Source of the DNA: Phoronis australis
Lineage: Eukaryota > Phoronida > Phoronidae
Direction of reading: 5' to 3'
Length of the DNA stretch: 64,000 nucleotides
Assembly (NCBI GenBank): GCA_002633005.1
Contig: NMRA01000261.1
Location: forward strand, 513,215-577,214
Position 1 is the first letter of the stretch. Every line of letters begins with the position of its first letter. The notes beneath the pieces were generated by a model. That model saw only the letters and a program-made list of their open reading frames with translations. It made no database searches and was not told where the DNA came from. The translations under genes and the position numbers were made by a program. Below, piece after piece: positions 35,301 through 45,400 of the stretch.

Positions 35301-37877
35301 TCGGTAAAGCGAGTAAAAGGTGAGTGTTTTGTAAGTAGATTCTAGACCTTACCAGTGTAACCTAGCACTGACAATGAATGATAGATTGATGAGGTAGGAA
35401 TGTTGAATTATGGGACAAAATTTACGAATCATTGCGTTGAATTCACTGTTTCTGTACCATAAGCGAAGATTTCTCATCACAAGTGTATGGTTAATGTCTT
35501 GGTCAACAGAATGCAAGCTCGATTGTACAAGAGAAGGTGGGAACACAGACCAGTAGCTCCATCTAGAGGGAAGCAGGGAAAAGGCCCGTTTCACATACCG
35601 GTGGCAGCTACATTGTTTTTGGCACCTGACATGGCTAGTAATATAACAGTCTAAAGAAAGAACCAAAAACACAGCAAATGGAGAGAAGGTGGTACTGATC
35701 TTTATTTGCAAACGTTTCTGGTTATCCACCATTCTTCAAAATGCTACCACTAAATCATTTGCAAATAAACACTCAGAAGCCTCTCTGAGACTGTCTATTA
35801 TAACAGTTTTAATCCACTTCCTGGTGGTCCAACGAAACAACGGTACTTGTAAAGTTCTTGGTAAAAAAAAAGATGAAACCAATTGAACAAACAATCAAAT
35901 AGTCTAATTCAAAACTAGTATTTGTGTTTTCATTGCCCTAGCTGCTCTTCATATCAACACATTTTTAGCAAACATTACCTGAGAAATGCCAGTTAAATTT
36001 GTGCAAAATGTGGACAGTTTTGGATGAACTCTTGGCCGGCAGTAGCTATGGAAAGTGTCAACCTAAAACAGACAACAAACTTAAAATGACAATGTGCAAT
36101 GTTGCAAGAAGTCTTTGTCGAAACTGTGGACACGACTGGAGATAACAATAATGAAACAGAGCCATGATAAAACTAGGTTTCTGTCAAGAATATATTTTGG
36201 ATTTTTTGTACCATGACAAATTACCATTCATAAATTTCATTCTATGGACTGTGTGGCAGCTTCTACAGCATGACCTACCATTGCAAACTTGCTTTATTCT
36301 GAGTTGAAGTTGACTATTTTGACTTGACCTAATTATAGCCAGACAACACTTTAAAAAGAAATCACAAACGGAGAAGTGTAATAATACTTACAACTTCCAG
36401 TTTGGCTGTGTCAATCATCACCACAGGGAACTCAATGATTTCATGTTTAAATTTATGAGGATTGTACTCGTTGCACGTGGCTTCGAAGTCAACAACCAAG
36501 ATGTAGTTGTAAAACACGTCGGATTGCGTACTTGACTTGATATTTTCTTTTGCAAGTTTCTGCTTTTTGTAGTAATTTTTCAGCCTTTTCTTGAGAACGT
36601 CTTTGACACCTCTGAAAACATGTCCAACTGGATATTTTAATTGACAGTGAATTTAGAGACTGGCCTTATCAGTTTCACATAAAAAGAAAATGACAATGCA
36701 AGGAGAGGCACCCATACAAGACAGAAAAAGTGCACTATGCTTATCTGCTTAATAGTCTGATCTATCACTGCACTTTTTCAGCACACCACTCGTGGAAAGA
36801 GGAAGTGAAACAACACTGATGACCTCGATCTGTAAAAAAGGGTGTATACCACAGGAGTGGCCATTACTTTGTAGACTTTCATTTGGTCACCAAGCATATG
36901 TTACATACCTTGATTCAAGTGATGTCTGCCCTACGTGGAAAGTGAATTCAGAAAGTCAGTATCAATACAACATACATGAAACAACTACTGACAGAATGAC
37001 GAATACAACAGCTGTTTTTCTTCCCAGTCGGCAAGTCTCCCACGAAAGTCATAGAGAATGTAGTACACATTTCTACTTCTAACAAAGAGTTCATTTTTTA
37101 TCAAAGTTTCATTCATGTTTTACCAGTTCAAGGCCAAATCTTTATTTATTGCATCATTGTTTCTAATACCTCTATCAACAAAATTTGTGCTATGAAAAGA
37201 AGAAGTAATGGTTGCGAGGTAGTCTTTGCCCCTATCCATCCCAGAATGCATTGCACACAAGACCAAGAAAAGCTATCTAGAAAAAGGACTAATAAAAGTA
37301 AAATCTCACCAATTACGGACACAATGTGGTTGTTATGTAATGATATTACGTGATATGCAGAAATGTGTAGTATGCGAAATATGATTTAATGATATACCAT
37401 TTTGGCATGAGTGCATTTCACTTTAAAAAAGACATACTAGTACATTTGCTTCAACCTGTCGCTTTGTCATCTTGATTTGCTACAGTGGCCAACCAATGGG
37501 ATTTAATTTTTTCCTTGGAACATAGCAGCACCAAATTAGATCATGCATTTCCATGTTCACGTTTTGTACCACAGCTACCATCAGACACAGTTTTAAAAAA
37601 CATGTGAGCATCCAAAATAATATTAGAAGGCCTTGAAAATGAAAAAACGGAATTTTTGGCTATTATTTTTGTTCGAAATTGCTGAAATTTTACTGTACTT
37701 CCTAATAGGTCACCAGCAACAGTAACACTTACCTGGTGTCAAGCCTCAGTGAGGCCAATTTATCCTGCAAATCCTGTTTTGTCATTCTGTTAACTTCTCC
37801 ATTCATGATGGACAGTTTCTTGTAAACTGGGTGATCAAATGCACCANATAGAGTTGTACAAAGTTGTGTTACCAAGA
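32302..37877 (-). CDS. ERI1: ERI1 3'-5' exoribonuclease
   Basis: The exons are 37877-37733, 36611-36392, 36062-35979, 33409-33294 and 32851-32302; all junctions after the first are GT..AG and phase-consistent. From the ATG at 37806 this gives 347 residues, close to the usual ERI1 length. Seen: a SAP domain (MTKQDLQDKLASLRL, then VLKKRLKNYYKK), then the DEDDh nuclease with VVDFEAT (first Asp and Glu), HEIIEFPVV, LTGISQ, the second Asp in VLSDGPWDF, KWINIKKCYSNFY, and the catalytic HSGLDDARNIARI. Family knowledge: ERI1 trims the 3' end of 5.8S rRNA, degrades histone mRNA at its stem-loop and turns over small RNAs. The C-terminus adds an acidic tail of about 90 residues with two clusters of Ser/Glu/Asp. 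Transposon copy 2 lies in the intron 33410-35978. The true 5' end is uncertain: residues upstream of the ATG are open back to an acceptor at 37877, with one N at 37847. Confidence 0.92.
33502..34840. mobile_element. Kolobok-like element, copy 2 (fold-back derivative), in an ERI1 intron
   Basis: A 1339-bp element flanked by TTAA (33498-33501 and 34841-34844). The inverted repeats are longer than in copy 1, about 315 bp (33502-33820 and 34525-34840), because both ends carry the 5' UTR and first codons of the THAP gene (ATG at 33770 on plus and at 34575 on minus). The interior holds the rest of the decayed THAP ORF on the plus strand. It sits in the ERI1 intron between 33409 and 35979, antisense to the gene. 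Confidence 0.85.
33770..34441 (+). pseudogene. decayed THAP-domain transposase fragment, copy 2
   Basis: ATG at 33770 starts the finger (MPRCCCVPGC). A 4-nt insertion after the TGG codon (near 33872, relative to copy 1) shifts the frame; the finger resumes at about 33888 with KNAALPAHATYKAVEGYRVC and CGKHF, and a second shift near 34.2 kb leads into the Ser/Glu-rich linker ending in a stop at 34441. Beyond it lie remnants of LGAQITLQWECVAGHSGK. It is not able to make a full THAP domain. Confidence 0.8.
36392..36611 (-). CDS. ERI1: ERI1 exon: end of SAP domain and catalytic motif I
   Basis: A 220-nt exon between TTTTCAG and GTAAGT. It encodes RGVKDVLKKRLKNYYKKQKL, a short linker, then YNYILVVDFEATCNEYNP with the first two metal-binding acids, ending EFPVVMIDTAKLEV in phase 0. 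Confidence 0.93.
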
Positions 37878-38116
37878 CTGAAAACTATATGTAACTGTCA
37901 TACTCAGAAATGCTAACACATAATATTCATATTTTTTCAAAGTAAAGCGCTGATGACCCCAGGTAATCAAATATGGGTATTTGCCTTCTATAATTGTATT
38001 GTTCGACATTTGATACTGTTTGTATCTTGCTGACAGTGGTGTGCTCTCACTAATGACAAAGCACAAAATGAAATTCACTAAAACCTGGGAAATTGATGAC
38101 TCTGCCAAGTTAACAG

Positions 38117-38336
38117 AATGAGAAGGATCCTCCTTGGATGAACTTGGTCATGACCTTGACAGAATGAGAAGGATCCTCCTTGGATGATCGTGGTCATGAC
38201 CTAAGCAAAATGAGGATCCTCCTTGGATGCACTTGGTCACGACCTTAACAAAATGAGAAGGATACTCCTTGGATGAACTTGTTCATGAACTTAACAGAAT
38301 GAGAAGGATTCTCCTTGGATGAACTTGGTCATGACC
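38117..38336. repeat. minisatellite of about 46 bp, five units
   Basis: Units read roughly ACAGAATGAGAAGGATCCTC followed by CTTGGATGAACTTGGTCATGACCTTA. The AAGGATCCTCCTT portion contains the palindrome AGGATCCT. The array lies just downstream of the candidate ERI1 first exon, inside the first intron. Confidence 0.9.
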
Positions 38337-38383
38337 TCGATGATGGTAAATGATACAGAATCCTTGCGCTGAAGTGTACTTAC

Positions 38384-38407
38384 CGCGGCACTGTCAGATG
38401 AAGCCAT
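38384..38407 (-). CDS. ERI1: candidate first coding exon of ERI1
   Basis: ATG at 38407 gives MASSDSAA, followed by a strong donor GTAAGTAC. The position is right for a 5' exon, but its phase (0) does not join directly to the exon at 37877, which would need phase 1. Either another small exon intervenes, this exon is untranslated leader, or the single N at 37847 hides an indel. Confidence 0.35.
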
Positions 38408-39204
38408 GCCAACATCACCCCCAATAGAGGTTGCTGTAATGTAAAGTAGAAAATTATGCATGCAATAACTGTGTAAGAACACACAGTCAAAACTATGTCA
38501 GTCCTGTCATGGGTAAAAATGATAATTGAAAGGAAACATGTCAAAAATCATGATTTTGAAAACTGCTTCCTTGTCTAAATGAAAAGTAGTTACTTGAGAC
38601 AAACCTATGAGATTATTACGTTACTACAGTTAAATTCGCGGAATGATTGCTTGAGTTACAGCAGCAATAAACCCGCGTTCCATCACAAAAAAGTAACTTT
38701 TGATTCAGACCACTTACTGTTGTGAAACTGGTCTCAAATTGAATCTGTGTCAATTTGGAGATAACTTCAGGTCATGTGCTGTAGAATAAACACAATGGCA
38801 CGCTCATCATGTACAGGCTGTTTGCATCTTAGGCGATGGCACTACCTAATGTAGCCTACCCGTCGGAAACTTTTCTGCAAATTATGCCTCACACTGACCC
38901 TCAAAGTCACATTACTATAAGTACCTTTTGAGGGTAGGGGATACTTAGGAGCCAATTGATGTCTTTATAATTGCCCCGAATTCCAAAACTACTCCCACAA
39001 ACAACATTTCTTTCTGAATAGTCCTTACATTTACCAAAAACGGTATCTGACCCATTTTTGTTTTAATTATCACTGCAATTAAAGCATGTAATTTTTTATA
39101 TTACATCAAGGTTGACCTCCATAACCTCGGGAGTAAGGCAATCAGTGTCATGACATGTGATTTGCGGGTGTGACGTACAACCAGATATTTAGCCTCCCTA
39201 AATC

Positions 39205-39292
39205 ACTTGTCAAATGCCTCTTGGCTGAGAAGTTTAGGCACTCGACTCTCACACTTGCAACCCGGGTTCAAGTCTCAGTGCCACCAAAAATT
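39205..39292 (+). repeat. tRNA-derived element, unit 1
   Basis: A box TGGCTGAGAAGTTTAGGC (39222-39239) and B box GGTTCAAGTC (39265-39274) have the spacing of a tRNA, ending GTGCCACC. The long D-arm spacing resembles Leu/Ser-type tRNAs. It is part of a larger unit repeated about 300 bp downstream. Confidence 0.55.
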
Positions 39293-39504
39293 TCTGCATT
39301 GGTGCTCAACAATGGTAAGAACCCACAACAACACGGTATATCAGAACTCCTCTCCAGGCAGTCCGGAAACTGCAGGGGAAACCCAGACTAGAGATGTAGC
39401 TGACCTGAGAGGGCAGGCGGCATGCTTGATAAATAGAATGGAGAGGAGTGTTGTGACACACAACTTCCAGGTGTGACGGACAGACAGATGAAGCCTTTCT
39501 AAAT

Positions 39505-39593
39505 CACTTCCAAGCGGCAATTGCTTCTTTGCTTAACAGTTTAGATACTCCGCTCTCACACATGCAACCTGGTTTCAAGTCTCAGTGTCACCA
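39505..39593 (+). repeat. tRNA-derived element, unit 2
   Basis: A diverged second copy of the unit at 39.2 kb. TTTAGATACTCCGCTCTCACACATGCAACC and GGTTTCAAGTCTCAGTGTCACC correspond block by block. Both units are preceded by GGTGTGACG-GACA/ACAA and followed by CAATGG, so the whole block of about 300 bp was duplicated in tandem. Confidence 0.55.
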
Positions 39594-40273
39594 AAACTTT
39601 CTTCATCATTAATGCGCTACAATGGTGATCTGACAATATGACAGTGACTGAAACTTGACCGCCAGGCGCCAGGACAAAATGGTATCGCTGACAAAAGAAG
39701 AAACATGCTATAAAGAAAGCTCAATTACCAAAGAATATGATCAAGCAGAGAAGAGTTAAGAATATCAATGGCCTCCTAAGATGTCCCTCTGACTCTATGC
39801 GCAAAAGTACGTATGGATGACTTCGATCAGTGTGAGGCATAAGTATCTGAAAAGCTTCCAGCATGCGATTGCTGGGCCAGATGGGACGATGGTATTTGTT
39901 TATTCAAAAACTCGTAAGGGTGTCGACTAGTGCTGCCAGAGCAATGGTCGGATATAGCGGTTCCAGATACTGAGTTTCAGGCAAATCATTGACGATTGGG
40001 TGGTGCACCGGTGGACGAAATTGGTTTTCTAAATCCGGGACCGCTTGTAAAAGATCGAGAAATAAGCTGCGGTGGGAAAGATTCATCAGACTTCATCAGA
40101 GGATGGTAATGTACACCTACACATGTGTATTTTGCACAATAAAAAGTGTTATTAAGTTTGTTTGCTAACTGACAACATACCAGTTCCACCAGTTACAACG
40201 CGTGTACTCTACAGCCAGACTTTCAAGGAAGAAATATTACGCGACACCAGATGGCGCTTTGGACTTCCGTCCC

Positions 40274-41260
40274 AGTTCAAATCCCGTGGTTTCTGAAGAG
40301 TGTTTGTTTGCCCAGGTTTGTACGCTGTATATTCTATACTACAGTTTTCAACGCCAAAGAATCTTGGATATTGGTCCGAGTTAACCTAGCTGATGTTGAA
40401 ATTCATCTGTGTATGTATGACTGTTTCTCAGAAAAGGCATTGTTGTGAGTTGAACGCTGACGGTCGACGGCGACGGGAAAAAGTTATACTTCCTATACTA
40501 GGAGCGCCCCCTGGCTACCGATCTCAGCACCACCCCAGTGTCCTGAAATTTGCCCTCTTGTGTTGTGGTTACACCACCATCAGTACCGGGCCAACACCCT
40601 CTCCGACTCTATACACCGCTGTCATAGAGTTGGAGCAGTTACTATTGAAAAATTTGCCAACTCTGAGACAGACACTTATACTGGGGAACCCAATGTTCGT
40701 CCGCCTAAGCATAAAACCGACTTGCTGTTGTACTCACCGAATTATTCCACTTCAAAGTTATGATCTGAATAGGATTCGATTTAACTCTCACAGATATACC
40801 GCATTCATCGATTCGGAAGTTTTCTTTAATTTGTGCCGAGTTATTTCAAATNAGTTCAAATCCCGTGGTTTCTGAAGAGTGTTTGTTTGCCCAGGTTTGT
40901 ACGCTGTATATTCTATACTACAGTTTTCAACGCCAAAGAATCTTGGATATTGGTCCGAGTTAACCTAGCTGATGTTAAAATTCATCTGTGTATGTATGAC
41001 TGTTTCTCAGAAAAGGCATTGTTGTGAGTTGAACGCTGACGGTCGACGGCGACGGGAAAAAATTATACTTCCTATACTAGGAGCGCCCCCTGGCTACCGA
41101 TCTCAGCACCACCCCAGTGTCCTGAAATTTGCCCTCTTGTGTTGTGGTTACACCACCATCAGTACCGGGCCGACACCCTCTCCGACTCTATACACCGCTG
41201 TCTTAGAGTTGGAGCAGTTACTATTGAAAAATTTGCCAACTCTGAGAGTGAGACAGACAC
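40274..41260. repeat. tandem duplication of about 400 bp at offset 579, bounded by an N
   Basis: Sequence from 40274 (AGTTCAAATCCCGTGGTTTC) recurs from 40853 with about five to eight substitutions over about 400 bp, then diverges near 40675/41255 around CAACTCTGAGA. A single N at 40852 sits exactly at the start of the second copy. Either a recent duplication or an assembly join of two haplotypes is possible. Confidence 0.85.
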
Positions 41261-43096
41261 TTATATAGTTATAGTGATACTTGAACGGCGGTTCTTGCGT
41301 GAGGTAGCGAGGACAGCATTCTTTAGCGAATCGCTTCTCGTATCTGTCACCGTGTTAAATTCGCGCACTACAGTCGGCAAAAAATCACTCAAAAATGTAA
41401 TAAATGTGAATAAAAATTATCACAAAGTATGAAATAATGCATTGTTTTACTTATCTGATAATATTTTTTTGTCGCAAAATTCGTTTAATAATACTTTGCA
41501 CAAGTTTTTTGCAGGGACGTGACCGATTTTTCGACAAAAGGGCTGCCGGTAAAAATGACTGCTATAATTTGGTTTTCAACCCAGGAGAATACTAAACTCG
41601 CGAATTTTTATGTGAAACTTAGTGAAAGAACAAAAGGGAGCCTTGCGAACATAATTATGTAAGTAGTTTTCACTTTCCTGCACTTAAAAGTTGAAAAAGT
41701 TGCCTGTTCCCGCGACCTTCAACTTCGATCTGAATTTATTGGTATATAGCATAATTTGCGAATGTAATGAACTGTATTCCGCACTAAAGGGTTCATTAAT
41801 GAACTATTTCAAACATTTGTTCTAAACGAACACTTCGTCAATTTCTGACAATCAGGCGAATTTCTGACTCACTTCGTAGTTCCGGGTAGGCCTACTGCCG
41901 CTAGGGGTTGTCCTGTGAATCGGGTTGAATGTTTGGTTTACAATACTGAAGCACTTCAACTTTTCCTGATGAAAACTCAATGTAAAAGAGAACTAAACAG
42001 TCATTTCTCGTAGTGAGAACAATGATTCTTATATTTAAGTTTTTTTCCTATTTTGCTTCATATTTTTGTTGGTCAAGCCACTGATAGACTTGGGTTGGCT
42101 TGTTGCCAGAGAGGTCCACACCCATCTTGCCTTATTGGTCATGACATTTTATTCAGAATATGTCAAGATAGAAAATGAAAATATTTGAATTTTAGATTCA
42201 ACAAATATTACAAATATACAGTTCTACTGCAGTCCTGTGTTTCCAAGACTTTGTGGTCCACTACTATGAAACATACGCGGCTTTCGATAAACTTTTTTTC
42301 TGACGACGGGCCAGTATATATAGTTTTTAACAGAACAAGTGAGGTTTGTCTAGATTGTTCATAAATCTCACCCTGATCTATATCCTCCAGGTAAGCTTTG
42401 TTGGAAGTTGCTGTGGACCAAACCACTTGTTATTTTCTTCATTATTTTTGTTCTTATAATTTCACTCCTATTTATCAGTTTCTATCGATCATCATCATGT
42501 CTCACATTTCTTTCTCACCAGACTCTGCTTCTAGCTCTTAGTCCAGATCCTTCTACTTTCCTGCTTTTACTGATTCTACTTACATTTTATCAGTTATTAA
42601 GTTGGACATGATCTCATGGACACACGGTCAAAGCCTCCTTCACTTTGGCTCTCCCCTCCACCTATCAGGCGGTGCTTTTCAGCTCCTGATGCTGTTGAGG
42701 AGTCCGCGAAGAAGTATCATATGCCAACACCACCTCTTAAGACACTGTCCGACAAATTCTGGCATGACCCATCTAGCTATTTCTTTTTTCTTTTCACAAC
42801 CTTTTAGTTTAATAGTATTATGTCACCTTTGTTAAAATGTTGTGCATAATTTCCAAGTAGGGTAACATTTTCGCATAACACTGTTCAAATAATTCTTGTA
42901 TGCCATAGCAACAAATCATTTATGAATTATAGTATTCTTTCGGGTCCTCAGATATCTGTCTTGGTTTAATATCCATTACAACGAAGATGAGGCTATCTAC
43001 TCCTTTCGGCTGATTGATGACTTTGGTCAAAGGGACTTCGAAGTGCTGGAATAACTCAATGTTGCATATAGATACTCCAATGACTTACGATAGAAA

Positions 43097-43372
43097 GGGT
43101 TTGGCCCCCCTTCCTTAAGGACGCCACAAGTCTGTGNCGACCTGCAGCTCGTTATGTCGAGCCCTGCCCCCTTTCCTTGAGGATGCCACAAGTCTCTACG
43201 GTACTCCGCTGACATACAGTAGTCAGGTGAAAGGGTTGGGCTCCCTTCCTTGAGGATACCACAAGTCTGTGTAAGGAACTCCACTGAACGTCTGTTTACT
43301 GGAAGGTACTCCACTGTCAATTGTCACTGAAGTAGTTTGGCCCCACCTTCCTTGAGGATGCCTTGAGAACTT
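43097..43372. repeat. minisatellite with CCTTCCTTGAGGATGCCACA core
   Basis: Four to five imperfect units of about 65-100 bp each carry (C)CCTTCCTTGAGGA(T/C)(G/A)CCACAAGTCT and a following CTCCACTG-like block. One N lies within the array at 43137. It is non-coding. Confidence 0.8.
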
Positions 43373-45400
43373 ATTTATCTGTCCATCATATATTCTTTTT
43401 TGTGTTCATATCACTTGAGACTATTTTAGGATTATGAGTATTGCAGTTGTTGGTTTTATAGCATGAACATTCCTGGATGGCTCAAGACAGGGTCTTCATT
43501 TTATTACATTGTTGTGGAAAGTTTGTGTAGAAGTTTTATTTATTATGTGTCTTTCAGAAGCTTGTATTAAAATTTTCTATTTATCATACTTGTCATCAAT
43601 ACATTTTTGAAATGATGTTTGTTTATCCTTAATTTTTATGTAATGTAATTGATTTTGACAAAGTTAAGCCGGTTAGAAACTGCATGATTATTAAAACAAT
43701 GTCACAAATAATATCAATAATTTGCTCAATCATCAAATTTCAACTTTCCTGATGAAAAATCTTTAAAATGATACCTTATTTTACTTTTGTCTTGGAGTAA
43801 TTGTTATTTTATGAAAATTCGAAATCGCACAATTGTACGTAGTGACTTCTCTTTGTCGACTGTGTTGACTTTAAGGTCAATATCTTCGCACAGGAACGTC
43901 TAATTAAAATGGTTTGTTGGCAAATTATTCATCATAAAAAGTTCTTTAAAATGATGTATTACATGTCAATCTATGTTTCTTAGTTTTGAAATCGTAATAT
44001 TTTGAACTCGCAGATTCGATTTGACAGAATTTTTACCAAAAATTTTGATACGAAAATGACATTTTCTCCGGAACCATAAGTCCAATTTAAAAAAATTTTG
44101 TATTGTTATTTTAGTCACGAAAAGAGCTTTCTAATGATGTATATTACACATTTTCTAAAATTTTTGAAAAATTTTGTTCTCCCTATGTGAGGGTCCAGTG
44201 TCCAAAGCCAAGAGGCCCCTCAAGCTGGCTGCCTGGATACGGCATTACACTTACAGGCCGATGGAAATGCCTAACATGGAAATCGTGTGATACAACACTC
44301 TTTCCCCTTTTGCAGAACAGGCATGCCTCCTGGATACAGGTCTCAGCAACTCCCTTGCATCTTGGAGTTTGCCCCCAGTCTTATTTGCCAGTGTCCTGGA
44401 ATTTGCCCTAAGCAATGCTTTCCTTATGTCCTGGATCCACCTCCATTAGGCCGACACCCTCTCTATCCACCACTCGGAACAATCATATACATCTCAGGGT
44501 TTTCATGGGACTCACCTTAGGTAACAATGTTGAAAAATCTTTTGACGTAGATACTTGAACTGGGAGCCGGTGTTACTGTACAGTTGAGTGTCCAAAGCGT
44601 TGGGCAAGCGACTAAGAAAGTCTTTATTTGACTGTCATGCCCAGAAGTCACGTAATAACCAACAAAATATAGCTTTCGAGCATGTACAATTCTTCTTCAT
44701 GTGAATAAAGAGACAATGGAGACTACAGACGGGACATGTGGAAATAAAATAGAGCTGAGTGGAAAAAAAGGAAATGGAAATTAGTTTCGTACCCCATGTC
44801 CCTATTGAGACCATTGCATTTGATATCAAATCTCAAAATGAGGGAAGCTCACACTTAACATATATGGAGAGATCACACCTCAAAGCACAACGAGTGAGGT
44901 CCTTTATGGTGTTGTTGGGTGATTGAAAGGCTCGTGGTCTGGTTTACATCACTGTCTTTAGAGGCATGCAGTATCCCATCTCCAATAGTTGTAAAGCATG
45001 TGGTGGTTTAGACTGCCTCCGTCTCTACTACCATCGGGTCTTCATAAGCCGGAAGCTTTTTGGCGAATTATGCCTTACACTTATTAAACCATCAAAATCA
45101 TGTTGCTGTAGGGTACCTTTTGCTCATAGATGGACACCTTTGGAGGCCGTTGATGTCTACTTCCTTCCAACTTGAACAAACTTGTTTTTTGAGCAGTCCT
45201 TCCTTCAGTTGCCCAAATTGGCAATGGGCCATTTTTATACTGCCTGCACCAGGGGATACGACAGGTATGTAGAGACAATGGCATTGTACTTAGCAGTAGA
45301 GACGGTAGCACTATCTAGCGGCAGATCTGACTTTTCAATGGTTCATTTGTTTAGTCATTTGTTCTATGACAATTCTTTTGATTTTGTTGTAGTTTCCGTA

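Larger units (their letters stand above)
38408..45400. other. intergenic stretch between ERI1 and the RING ligase gene
   Basis: ERI1 (minus) and the ligase gene (plus) diverge, so their promoters should both lie here. No TATA box, initiator or CpG-rich patch stood out. The content is repeats: duplicated tRNA-derived units (39.16-39.63 kb), an N-bounded tandem duplication (40.27-41.26 kb), a decamer-rich minisatellite (43.1-43.37 kb), and dispersed blocks. One block at 40.50-40.56 kb resembles 44.33-44.41 kb, and one at 38.87-39.03 kb resembles 45.05-45.20 kb. The 41.4-43.0 kb part shows nothing recognisable. Confidence 0.45.

Noticed and set aside
40202-41432. Two paralogous short genes in the duplicated block
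   Set aside because: The frames have no motif and the duplicated block carries frames on a non-coding repeat; the N at the copy start suggests assembly duplication.
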